Source: Salinarimonas sp052380005 (lineage in GTDB: Bacteria > Pseudomonadota > Alphaproteobacteria > Rhizobiales > Beijerinckiaceae). Taken from it: a stretch of 64,000 nt of DNA. The DNA lies in NCBI GenBank assembly GCA_052380005.1, contig JBQTCJ010000008.1. One strand, written 5' to 3'. The position numbers and the translations under genes are program-made. The notes under the pieces were generated by a model. It searched no databases. It was given only the letters and a program-made list of their open reading frames with translations, and was not told where the DNA came from. Position 1 is the stretch's first letter. Every line of letters starts with the position of its first letter. This document shows positions 24,555 to 33,169 of this stretch, piece by piece.

Positions 24555-24596
24555 TTGCACGCCTTTGTTTATACGTATTTCAACCAAAGAGTGCAA
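24555..24596 (-). promoter_or_regulatory. Promoter flanked by an inverted repeat, driving the minus-strand cluster
   Basis: On the minus strand TTGCAC (24596-24591) is followed after exactly 17 bases by TATAAA (24573-24568), the best sigma-70-like -10 in this AT-poor window. The two boxes are enclosed by an inverted repeat: CAAAGAGTGCAA (24585-24596) and TTGCACGCCTTTG (24555-24567), matching except for one inserted base. The upstream arm covers the -35 box and the downstream arm the start site, as expected for a repressor site. The first gene starts about 100 bases downstream. Confidence 0.55.
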
Positions 24597-24599
24597 CAC

Positions 24600-25133
24600 C
24601 GGGCGGCGTCGAGCTTTCGCCGGCGAGCGCCGCGCGCTGCCCAGGCAAACACGCGCAGGGCGATGGAGCGATGCACCGCTGGATGGGTGTTTGCGCACCG
24701 TCATCACCGAGGCGTGGCGACGCGCCGCAGCGGATGCGGTGCATCTCGGACGCATCCCGCGGAAAATGCGTCATGTGCCGGGATGGCAGCGGGACGGCGA
24801 GTGCGGACCGAGGTCCTCCTGATCCATCGTCCGCGTCTGCGGCGAGGCGAAATGGTCCGCCAGCGGCGCGATCGGGCTCTGCGGCGGGACCGCGCCGCGG
24901 CGGCGCATGCGCTCGGCGGGGATCGGCGTGCGTTTCGGTCCGCATCCACACGGAATGCGGTCGGCGCGGGTCACCACCTTGCGGCACCGGCGGCCGACGC
25001 CTACAAGGGGCGCCGGTGGATCGGAGCACCCGTTCGCGGGAACGGGACGGGGGCGGGTTCACCGTGAAAACGTGGCGATGCCGGACCGCTCGGCCCGGGA
25101 TCGCACAGGCCGCAACGCCTCATCCCCCGTCGG
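24600..25133. other. Gene-poor region between the cluster promoter and the tRNA gene
   Basis: About 530 bases with no gene I can support. Several short open frames occur by chance in GC-rich DNA. The best candidate, on the minus strand at 24771-24977 (68 codons, GTG start, ending in HSPSRCHPGT), has G/C-rich third positions but no family resemblance and a weak start site. A CCCCC-GTC-GGGGG dyad sits at 25124-25136 directly before and into the tRNA. Confidence 0.5.
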
Positions 25134-25209
25134 GGGCCCGTAGCTCAATGGTTAGAGCCGGCCGCTCATAACGGTCTGGTTGCAGGTTCGAGTCCTGCCG
25201 GGCCCACCA
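25134..25209 (+). tRNA. tRNA-Ile(CAU) (tRNA-Ile2, lysidine type)
   Basis: A 76-base cloverleaf with encoded CCA. Acceptor GGGCCCG (25134-25140) pairs with CGGGCCC (25199-25205), discriminator A25206, then CCA. D arm GCTC-AATGGTTA-GAGC; anticodon stem GGCCG / CGGTC with loop CTCATAA, anticodon CAT; T arm GCAGG-TTCGAGT-CCTGC. The anticodon alone could be Met, but the D loop and anticodon-arm sequence (GGTTAGAGC, CTCATAA) resemble tRNA-Ile2, whose C34 is changed to lysidine to read AUA. It is therefore a probable substrate of TilS. Confidence 0.88.
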
Positions 25210-25307
25210 AAGCCTCCGACAGTCGATCCGCGCTCCTCGTGCCGGTCTCGGGGCTCTCCATCCGGACGCGCCGGCGGGCCCTCCCGGGCTCGCGATCGCA
25301 TCAGCGA

Positions 25308-25319
25308 AGTGTTGACAGT
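25308..25319 (+). promoter_or_regulatory. AGTGTTGACAGT operator-like site upstream of the flavoenzyme gene
   Basis: AGTGTTGACAGT lies 64 bases before the start codon. It is one of at least eight copies of a near-palindrome (consensus AGTGTYGACACT) found upstream of operons between 25 and 42.3 kb. Its TTGACA could also act as a -35 box, although no good -10 box follows at 17 bases. Confidence 0.55.
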
Positions 25320-25382
25320 TATTGCTTCGGACGGCAGGTTCGTCGCGTCGGCGCCGCGCGCGCGCAAGCACGAGAGCGTCCA

Positions 25383-27374
25383 ATGCCCGCCAACGACGCC
25401 TATCCCGCGATCCATGCGCCTCTGGCCCTCGCGGGGCGTCCTTTGAAGAACCGGATCGTCCACGCGTCGATGACCACGCGCCTCCAGAAGAACGGACGCG
25501 TCACCGAGCCCTTGATTCGCTACTACGAGAACCGGGCGCGGGGCGGGGCGGCGATCATCGTGTCCGAGCCGCTCGCGCTCCTGGCGCGGCAGGCCGCGGA
25601 TCCGAAGGTCCAGGTGCGCGACCCCGAGGCGGCGACTGGGCTCGCCGCGTGGGCGGCGGCCGTCGGCGACCACGGCGCGCTGCTGCTGGCGCAGCTCCAG
25701 CATCCCGGGCGCGGGCGCCATCATCCGGGGCGAACCGTCGATGCGATCAGCGCCTGCGCCCTGCCGGACGCCCTGAGCTGGACGATGCCGCGCGCGCTCG
25801 AGGCCCCCGAGATCGCCGCCCTCGTCGCCGAGCTCGCGGACAGCGCGCGTCGCCTCGCAGACCTGGGTTTCGCCGGCGTCGAGATCTCGGCGGGGCACGG
25901 GCACCTCTTCCACCAGTTCCTCTCCCCCGTGTCGAACCAGCGCGACGACGCCTATGGCGGCGATACCGAGCGGCGCACGCGGCTGCTGCGCGACCTCGTG
26001 CGCGCGCTGAAGCGGAGCTGCGGGGCCGGCTTCGTCGTCGGCGTGAAGCTGCCCGCGGAGGACGGCGTCCGCGGGGGTGTCGACATCGAGGAGGCCGCGG
26101 CCATCGCGCGGCTGGTGACGGGGACCGGCGATGTCGACTACGTCGCGTTCGCCCGGGGCGCGCACGACCGCTCGCTGGAGGATCACCTCCCGGATCGGCA
26201 TGGGCCTCCCATCCCCTGGCGCGCGATGCTGGCCGCGCTCCGCCCGGCCTGCGGCGCGGTCCCCCTGATGGCGCTCGGCCGCATCACCGATCCGGCCGAG
26301 GCGGAGGGGCTGCTCGCCGGCGGCGAGGCCGAGCTCGTCGGGCTCGGTCGCCCCTTGCTGGCGGACCCGGCCTGGCTCGAGAAGGCCCGCGCGGGGCGCA
26401 GCGACGAGATCCGCTATTGCCTCTCGTGCAATTCCTGCTGGGGGCACGGGACGATGTTCGGCCGCAGCCTCTCCTGCGTCACCAACCCCCGCGTCGCCCG
26501 CGCCGACGAGGTCTGGTTCTCTCCTCCGAAGGCGGAGCGGTCGCGCCGCATCGCCGTCGTGGGCACGGGGCCGGCGGGCATGGAGGCGGCCTGGGTGGCC
26601 GCCGCGCGCGGGCACGCCGTCACCGTGCTCGGCCGCGGGAGCCGCATCGGAGGGCGGCTCGCGTCCGCGGCGGAGCTCCCCGGCGGGGAGAGCCTGACGA
26701 GCGTCCCGGACTGGCAGGCGAGCGCCGCCGCCCGCCACGGTGTCGACATTCGGCTCGGGGTCGAGGCCGATCTCGAGGCCGTCCTCGCGTGCGCTCCGGA
26801 CGCGGTCGTGATCGCGACCGGCGCGGAGCCGACGATCCCGGGCTGGGTTCCGCCGGACCATGCCGCGGAGGGCGTCGTGCCCGACCTCGGCGCGGCGATG
26901 GAGTCCCTGCGCGGCCGCACCGCGCGACAGCCGGGGACGGCGGTCGTCTACGACATGGATCACGGGGAGGCGGTCTACGCGGCGCTCGAGCGGCTCGCCG
27001 CCCTGTTCGAGCGTGTCGTCGTCGTCACGCCGCGCGAGGCGATCGCGATGGACGTCTTCCTCGTCGCACGCCAGGGCGTGCTGCGCCGGCTCTCCCGGCT
27101 CGGCGTCGCCGTCACGACGCTCGTCGAGCCGGTCTGGACCGACGCCTTCGAGGAGGAGGGCCGGCTGGCGCTGGAGCACGTCTACACGGGCGCACGCAGC
27201 GAGATCCCGGGCGTCGCCTTCCTCGCCTACGCGACCCCGCGCAGACCGCGCACGACCCTCGCCGCGACGCTCGTCGCGCACGGCGTGCCGGTGCGTGTCG
27301 TCGGTGACGCGCGCTCGCCTCAGGACCTGATGTTCGCCACGGCGACGGGGCACGAGGCCGGCATGGCCGTCTGA
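25383..27374 (+). CDS. Old-yellow-enzyme family flavin/iron-sulfur oxidoreductase (2,4-dienoyl-CoA reductase type)
   Basis: A 663-residue protein with three parts: an N-terminal FMN-binding TIM barrel (about 1-350; GVEISAGHGHLFHQFLSP is the typical active-site region), a short 4Fe-4S segment with cysteines in YCLSCNSCWG and SLSCVTNP, and a C-terminal NAD(P)/FAD two-domain unit starting IAVVGTGPAGMEAAW. The same layout occurs in 2,4-dienoyl-CoA reductase, trimethylamine dehydrogenase and related enzymes. It reduces or demethylates an unknown substrate. Start at 25383 fits the family; the frame upstream overlaps the operator site. It precedes a TctCBA transporter, which may bring in its substrate. 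Confidence 0.88.
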   Translation: MPANDAYPAIHAPLALAGRPLKNRIVHASMTTRLQKNGRVTEPLIRYYENRARGGAAIIVSEPLALLARQAADPKVQVRDPEAATGLAAWAAAVGDHGALLLAQLQHPGRGRHHPGRTVDAISACALPDALSWTMPRALEAPEIAALVAELADSARRLADLGFAGVEISAGHGHLFHQFLSPVSNQRDDAYGGDTERRTRLLRDLVRALKRSCGAGFVVGVKLPAEDGVRGGVDIEEAAAIARLVTGTGDVDYVAFARGAHDRSLEDHLPDRHGPPIPWRAMLAALRPACGAVPLMALGRITDPAEAEGLLAGGEAELVGLGRPLLADPAWLEKARAGRSDEIRYCLSCNSCWGHGTMFGRSLSCVTNPRVARADEVWFSPPKAERSRRIAVVGTGPAGMEAAWVAAARGHAVTVLGRGSRIGGRLASAAELPGGESLTSVPDWQASAAARHGVDIRLGVEADLEAVLACAPDAVVIATGAEPTIPGWVPPDHAAEGVVPDLGAAMESLRGRTARQPGTAVVYDMDHGEAVYAALERLAALFERVVVVTPREAIAMDVFLVARQGVLRRLSRLGVAVTTLVEPVWTDAFEEEGRLALEHVYTGARSEIPGVAFLAYATPRRPRTTLAATLVAHGVPVRVVGDARSPQDLMFATATGHEAGMAV

Positions 27375-27453
27375 CCATCGTGCGGCGCAATGCCTACACT
27401 CTGGCCACTCCCGCTCCCCGTATCGCTGAGGTTTCCTGGATTCGTTAATCATA

Positions 27454-27465
27454 AGTGTTGACTCT
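27454..27465 (+). promoter_or_regulatory. AGTGTTGACTCT operator-like site upstream of tctC
   Basis: AGTGTTGACTCT, a copy of the recurring near-palindrome, 75 bases upstream of the first TctC start in the 27375-27539 gap. Its presence suggests that the transporter has its own promoter apart from the flavoenzyme gene. Confidence 0.5.
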
Positions 27466-27539
27466 TTTGTCCAAGGAGCCGCATCCTGGCCACAAGCGGA
27501 CACCGAGGTCCGCAAGGGAACTCGTGGAGGACGATCGAG

Positions 27540-28505
27540 ATGAAGACCCGCCTCGCCACTCTCGCGCTGGCCGCCTTGGCCGCGCTCGCGCCCGCCGCCG
27601 CCTCGGCCTTTCCGGAAGAGGGGCGTGCGGTGACGATCATCGTGCCGTTCTCCGCCGGCGGGACGACGGACGTGTCCGCACGGCTTCTCGCCGAGTTCCT
27701 GGAGCCGGAGCTCGGCGTGCCGGTCCAGGTCGTCAACAGGCCGGGCGCGACGACGCAGATCGGGAACACGGAGCTGTCGCGGTCCGAGCCCGACGGCCAC
27801 ACGCTGGCGCTCGCCTCGCTGCCGTCGCTGGCGATGACCTATCTCGACGCGGAGCGGCAGGCGCCCTACGACCGCGCGAGCTTCACGCCGATCGCCCACT
27901 ACATCTCCGGCGCGAACCTGCTGGCCGTCCTCGCCGACAGCCCGTTCGACGACGTGAACGATCTCGTCGCCGCCGCGAAGGAGAGCCCGCGCACGGTGCG
28001 GATGGGCACGGTCGGCCTGATGAGCAACGGGCATCTCCCGGGCGTCGCGCTCGAGGAGGCCACCGGCGCCGAGTTCGCGTTCGTCCATTTCAACGGCGCC
28101 GCGCCGCTCGTGACCGCGCTCCTGGCCGGCGACGTTGACGTCGCGATCAACGGGACGCAGACGACGGTCCCGCACATCGACTCCGGCAGCATGCGGGCGA
28201 TCGGGTTCTTCGGGGACCGGCGGACCGGCTTCCTGCCCGAGCTCGCGACGCTGCGCGAGCAGGGCATCGACGTCTCCGCTCCCTCGTCGTTCGCGATCAT
28301 CGGCCCGGCCGGCATGGACGACGCCGTCGTTGAGCGGCTGTCCGAGACGATCGGCGAGGTCGTCGCCCGCGACGCCTTCCAGGAGCGCCTCGCCGCCCTC
28401 TCGCTCGAGTCCGAGTACATGGATCCGGCGGCGCTCGAGGCGTTCTGGGCGGACTTCGACGAGCGCCAGGCACGCCTGATCACCCTCGCTCGGGAAGAGC
28501 AGTGA
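27540..28505 (+). CDS. Tripartite tricarboxylate transporter binding protein (TctC/Bug family), copy 1
   Basis: A 321-residue periplasmic protein with a Sec signal peptide (TRLATLALAALAALAPAAASA, cut near residue 23). The Bug-family core is clear: VTIIVPFSAGGTTDVSARLL, then PGATTQIGNTELSRSEPDGHTL. Such proteins bind carboxylates and deliver them to TctAB. Start ATG follows GTGGAGGACGATCGAG. tctB begins in its stop codon. Substrate unknown; a carboxylic acid handled by the neighbouring flavoenzyme is a reasonable guess. Confidence 0.92.
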   Translation: MKTRLATLALAALAALAPAAASAFPEEGRAVTIIVPFSAGGTTDVSARLLAEFLEPELGVPVQVVNRPGATTQIGNTELSRSEPDGHTLALASLPSLAMTYLDAERQAPYDRASFTPIAHYISGANLLAVLADSPFDDVNDLVAAAKESPRTVRMGTVGLMSNGHLPGVALEEATGAEFAFVHFNGAAPLVTALLAGDVDVAINGTQTTVPHIDSGSMRAIGFFGDRRTGFLPELATLREQGIDVSAPSSFAIIGPAGMDDAVVERLSETIGEVVARDAFQERLAALSLESEYMDPAALEAFWADFDERQARLITLAREEQ

Positions 28506-29011
28506 GCGCCGGCACGACGAAGCGCGGAGCCGCACCCGGCCGCCGCGGGGTCAGCGTCAGCTACCTCGTGGCGGGCTTCGTGCTCCTCGCGCTCGCCGCG
28601 ATCGTCGGCCGCGAGGCGGTCGAGATGCGGTTCTACTCGTCGCTGGGCCCCGGTGCCGGCTTCTTTCCGGCGATCCTGGCCGGTCTCCTCGCCCTCCTCG
28701 CGCTCGCGCTCGTCTGGCAGGCGACCTTCCGCGCGGACACGCTGCCGAGGACCGAATTCGCCTCCGTCGGGCGGGCCGGCTACGCGCGCATCGGAGCCAT
28801 CGTCGCGGGCCTCCTGGCGATCGCGTTCCTCGTCGAGTGGGCGGGCTTCCGCCTGTCGGTCGGGCTCTTCCTGTTCGCCCTGTTCGTGATGGTCGGGCGC
28901 TATCCGCTCCTGCGGAGCGCGCTCGCGGCCGCCCTGCTGGCCGCGGCCTACCACCTCGTGTTCGACGTCCTGCTGCGCGTGCCGCTCCCCGCGGGCGTGC
29001 TGGGCTTGTGA
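28502..29011 (+). CDS. Tripartite tricarboxylate transporter small membrane subunit (TctB), copy 1
   Basis: A 169-residue membrane protein with about four hydrophobic segments and the SSLGPGAGFFPAILAGLLALLA motif typical of TctB. The GTG start overlaps the tctC stop (GTGA), indicating coupling. It stabilises and assists TctA. TctB proteins vary greatly in sequence, so the assignment rests on size, topology and gene order. Confidence 0.85.
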   Translation: MSAGTTKRGAAPGRRGVSVSYLVAGFVLLALAAIVGREAVEMRFYSSLGPGAGFFPAILAGLLALLALALVWQATFRADTLPRTEFASVGRAGYARIGAIVAGLLAIAFLVEWAGFRLSVGLFLFALFVMVGRYPLLRSALAAALLAAAYHLVFDVLLRVPLPAGVLGL

Positions 29012-29027
29012 GGGAGCGCACAGTGCG

Positions 29028-30539
29028 ATGAGCGAGAACTTCGCCCTCCTCGGCGCCGGGCTGGCGGCCGCGCTCCAGCCCCTCAACCTGCTCGCCGCTT
29101 TCGCGGGCTGCTTCCTCGGCACGCTGGTGGGCATGCTGCCGGGCCTCGGCCCGTCCGCCGCCATCGCGATCCTCCTGCCGATCACGGTCGCGATGGATCC
29201 GACGAGCGCCATCATCATGCTGGCGGCGATCTACTACGGCTGCCAGTACGGGGATACGATCACGGCGGTCCTGTTCAACACCCCCGGAACGGGGGCGGCC
29301 GCGATGACCGCGGTCGAGGGGCATCAGATGGCGCGCCAGGGCCGGGCCGGGACCGCGCTCGCCGTCGCGGCGATCGCGTCCTTCGTCGGCGGCACCGTCA
29401 CCATCTTCGCGCTCGCGCTCGTCGCCCTGCCGCTCACCTCGCTGGCGCTGAGGTTCGGTCCTCCGGAATTCTTCGCGCTGATCGTGCTCAGCCTCCTCCT
29501 CGTCGTCACGCTGGGCGGCAGCTCCATCCTGCGCGGCCTGATCGCGGCGGTCGTCGGCCTCCTGCTCGCCATGGTCGGCACCGACCCCGTGATGGGGCTG
29601 CCGCGGCTGACCTTCGGCCAGATGCACCTGCTCGACGGGGTCGCGTTCATCCCGGCGATCATCGGCCTGTTCGGCGTCGGCGAGATCCTGCGCAACCTGG
29701 AGAACCCCAAGGCTTCCTTCGCGCCGGTCGCGACCAGCCGCCTGTCGATCACCCGCGACGATCTCCGTCGCTCGGCGCCGGCCATCGCCAGAGGGACCGG
29801 GATCGGCTTCGCGATCGGCATCGTACCCGGCCTCGGCACGATCCCCGCCGCCTTCATGTCCTACGTCGCCGAGAAGCGCCTGTCGCGCCGTCGCGAGGCG
29901 TTCGGCACCGGGGTGATCGAGGGCGTCGCCGGCCCCGAGAGCGCCGCCAACGCGGCCGCGAACGGCGCGCTCCTGCCGCTCCTGACGCTCGGCATCCCGG
30001 GCTCCGGGGTGGTGGCGATCCTCATGGGCGCGCTCCTGATGAACGGCATCATCCCGGGCCCGATGATGTTCCAGGAGCACGGCGACATGGTCTGGACGCT
30101 GATCGCGAGCCTCTACGTCGGCAACGTCATCCTCCTGATCCTCAACCTGCCCTTCATCCCCATGTGGGTGTCGATCCTGCGCATCCCCTACGGAATCCTG
30201 TTTCCGCTCATCCTCGGCTTCACCGTCGTCGGTGCCTACAGCCTCGCCAACAGCCGCTTCGACATCGGCCTCATGGCGGTGTTCGGCCTCGTCGGATGGG
30301 TGGCGCGCAAGCTCGACATCCCGCTCGTCCCCATCATCATGACGATGGTTCTCGGGCCCCTGATGGAGGGCGGCCTGCGCCGTTCCCTCGAGATGTCCCA
30401 GGGCGATTTCACGATCCTGCTCACGCGTCCCATCGCCGCGACGTTCCTCGCGCTGGCGGTCGCCGTGCTCGTCGTTCCCCCGCTCGTCGCGCTGGCGCGC
30501 CCGCGGCGGGCGGCGGTCGAGAGCGGGGGCGAGGCATGA
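29028..30539 (+). CDS. Tripartite tricarboxylate transporter large membrane subunit (TctA), copy 1
   Basis: A 503-residue membrane protein with about ten to twelve segments. Family signatures are GTLVGMLPGLGPSAAIAILL near residue 34 and the internal repeat IVPGLGTIPAAFMSYVAEKR, plus AGPESAANAAANGALLPLLTLGIPGSG. It forms the sodium- or proton-coupled pore. It starts 16 bases after tctB, and the following racemase-fold gene overlaps its stop by ATGA. Confidence 0.93.
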   Translation: MSENFALLGAGLAAALQPLNLLAAFAGCFLGTLVGMLPGLGPSAAIAILLPITVAMDPTSAIIMLAAIYYGCQYGDTITAVLFNTPGTGAAAMTAVEGHQMARQGRAGTALAVAAIASFVGGTVTIFALALVALPLTSLALRFGPPEFFALIVLSLLLVVTLGGSSILRGLIAAVVGLLLAMVGTDPVMGLPRLTFGQMHLLDGVAFIPAIIGLFGVGEILRNLENPKASFAPVATSRLSITRDDLRRSAPAIARGTGIGFAIGIVPGLGTIPAAFMSYVAEKRLSRRREAFGTGVIEGVAGPESAANAAANGALLPLLTLGIPGSGVVAILMGALLMNGIIPGPMMFQEHGDMVWTLIASLYVGNVILLILNLPFIPMWVSILRIPYGILFPLILGFTVVGAYSLANSRFDIGLMAVFGLVGWVARKLDIPLVPIIMTMVLGPLMEGGLRRSLEMSQGDFTILLTRPIAATFLALAVAVLVVPPLVALARPRRAAVESGGEA

Positions 30540-31321
30540 GGCTCTGGTACCAGAGCCTCGGGCGGCTCGATGCCTGGGGCGGCTACCCGACCGCGCTCTC
30601 GGCCCTGATCACGGCGGCGGCTCCCGGCATCGCGGTTCGGCTCGAGGGCACCGGCCGCGGAGTCGCCGAGCATCATCACGCCACCGCGCAGGCCGCCGCG
30701 GGAGACGTGCTCGACGCCGTGCGTGCGGCCGTCGCGGAGGGCGTCGATGCGCTCGTGATCGGCAACTTCTTCGACATCGGCCTCGACGCCGCCCGCGAGA
30801 TCGCGCCGTTTCCCGTGCTCGGCCTCGGCCAGACGAGCCTGCACCTCGCCGCCCAGATGGGCGCGAGCTTCGGGCTCGTGGCGCCCAACGAGAAATACGC
30901 GGCGCGTCTCCTGGAGGGCGTCCGGCGCCACGGCCTGGAGGGCCGGCTCGCCGGCATCGCGGCGCTGGACCTGCCGCGCATCCGCCGTCTCTCCGCGGCC
31001 TTCGACGACGAGGCGGCCCGTGCCGACTTCCTCGACGCCGTCGCCGTTGCGGTCGAGCGCGAGCTCGGCCGGGCCGAGGTGATCGTGCCCGCGGGCGGGG
31101 TGCTGATGGCGCTCCTCTGGCGGGCGGGCGTCACCTGCACGCCGCGCGGCGCGCCGATCCTGAACGGGATCGCGGGCCTCGTCGGGATGGCGGAGGTCGC
31201 CGTGCGGCTCGCGCGCCTGCACGAGGGCGGCTTCGTCAGCCGACGCGCGACCTGGGCGCGGCCCAGCGCGGAGGAGGCCGAGGAGATACGCCGGTTCTAC
31301 GGGCCGATCTACCCGGCCTAG
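30536..31321 (+). CDS. Asp/Glu/hydantoin racemase-fold protein without both catalytic cysteines
   Basis: A 261-residue protein of the Asp/Glu/hydantoin racemase superfamily; segments VIGNFFDIGLDAAREIAPF and PILNGIAGLVGMAEV are characteristic. In active racemases the two catalytic Cys lie in these strands (…ACFGDPGLD… and …LGCAGM…). Here the first is Asn (N77) and the second place reads VPAGG, so both are missing. C201 in VTCTPRGAP is elsewhere. It may act as a non-racemase member (for example a decarboxylase, isomerase or hydrolase-like relative). Translationally coupled to tctA. Its TAG stop lies in the palindromic repeat at 31319. Confidence 0.75.
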   Translation: MRLWYQSLGRLDAWGGYPTALSALITAAAPGIAVRLEGTGRGVAEHHHATAQAAAGDVLDAVRAAVAEGVDALVIGNFFDIGLDAAREIAPFPVLGLGQTSLHLAAQMGASFGLVAPNEKYAARLLEGVRRHGLEGRLAGIAALDLPRIRRLSAAFDDEAARADFLDAVAVAVERELGRAEVIVPAGGVLMALLWRAGVTCTPRGAPILNGIAGLVGMAEVAVRLARLHEGGFVSRRATWARPSAEEAEEIRRFYGPIYPA

Positions 31322-31423
31322 AGCGCCATCCGACCTGACGGGGTCGGGTCGGGCACTCCAGGTCTTCGTCTTGTCGCATCATTCTTCCCGCGACCGGCAT
31401 CCACTCGCTGGGATGATGCTCTA
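31319..31423. repeat. 105-bp palindromic element supplying stop codons to two convergent genes
   Basis: The ends form an inverted repeat: TAGAGC-GC-CATCC (31319-31331) and GGATG-AT-GCTCTA (31411-31423). Between them is a GC-rich, partly palindromic core (GACCTGACGGGGTCGGGTCG, then CCCGCGACCGGCATCCACTC). It matches in style the roughly 100-bp intergenic elements that begin TAGAGC and are frequent in Rhizobiales genomes. The left TAG ends the racemase-fold gene and the right CTA (TAG on the minus strand) ends the SDR gene. Confidence 0.75.
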
Positions 31424-32136
31424 GCCCGCCGCGCGCGGGAGCGACGCGCCGCCGCAGACGGTGAGGACCTGACCGGTGATGGCGCCGCCGTCCTCCGAGA
31501 GGAGCAGCGCCGCCAGCGCGGCGATCTCGTCGGGACGGATGATGCGGCCGATGGGCAGGGGCGCGATCGGCGCGTCCGCGCGGGCGGGGTCGCGCAGCAT
31601 CGGCGTGTCGACGGTCGCCGGCGCGATCGCATTGACGGTGACGCCGCGCGGGACGAGCGCCGCCGCCCAGCTCCTGACGAGACCCGTCAGCGCCGCCTTC
31701 GAGGCGGCGTAGAGCGCGCGCCCCGCGCGTCCGTCCCCGGCGCGGCTCGACAGGACGACGACGCGGCCGCGCCCGTCGGGCATCGACGGCGCGAGGCGCT
31801 CGACGAGGCGGTGCGCCGCAGCGACGTGGACCGACCAGAGCGCGAGGCCGGGGGGCTCGTCGTGTCCCGCCGAGGCGTCGGAGCGCATGAGTCCGGCCGC
31901 GTGCACGATCGCGACCGGTGCGTCGCCCTCGCGCACGAGGACGTCGAGCACGCCGTCCAGGGCGTCGCCGTCGGCCAGGTCGACCAGGATCGCCCGCGAC
32001 CGCAGGTCGCTCGATCGCGGCGGCTCCCGGTCGAGGCCGGTGACGCGCCAGCCGTCGCGGATCAGGCGCTCCGCGATCGCGGCGCCGATCCCGGATGAGG
32101 CGCCGGTGACCAGCGCATGCCCGCGGTAGCGCGATC

Positions 32137-32140
<4 letters not shown>
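31421..32140 (-). CDS. Short-chain dehydrogenase/reductase (SDR)
   Basis: A 239-residue classical SDR with TGASSGIGAA at residues 13-22, the catalytic Ser in VVVLSSRAGDG and Tyr-x-x-x-Lys in LYAASKAALTGL. It oxidises or reduces an alcohol with NAD(P). The start overlaps the CobW-family gene stop by ATGA, so they are coupled. Substrate unknown. Its stop is provided by the palindromic element, so the C-terminus may have been altered by that insertion, although GGASLPRAAG is close to a normal SDR end. Confidence 0.88.
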
Positions 32141-33153
<1,013 letters not shown>

Positions 33154-33169
33154 GGTGCGGGCTCCCGCC

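Noticed and set aside
14147..24596. Orthology of the cluster to the cyanobacterial saxitoxin genes because both have amidino- and carbamoyltransferases and SGNH proteins
   Set aside because: The polyketide-like starter enzyme and the other characteristic oxygenases and cyclisation genes are absent, while HDO and formyltransferase genes are extra. Only the tailoring families are shared.
24771..24977. Small gene of 68 codons on the minus strand before the tRNA
   Set aside because: No family resemblance, weak start site and overlap with other chance frames. Kept only as a note in the region description.
25134..25209. Integration site of a genomic island at the tRNA-Ile gene
   Set aside because: No integrase gene and no copy of the tRNA 3' end were seen in the next 39 kb. 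Base composition of the downstream genes is like the rest of the window.
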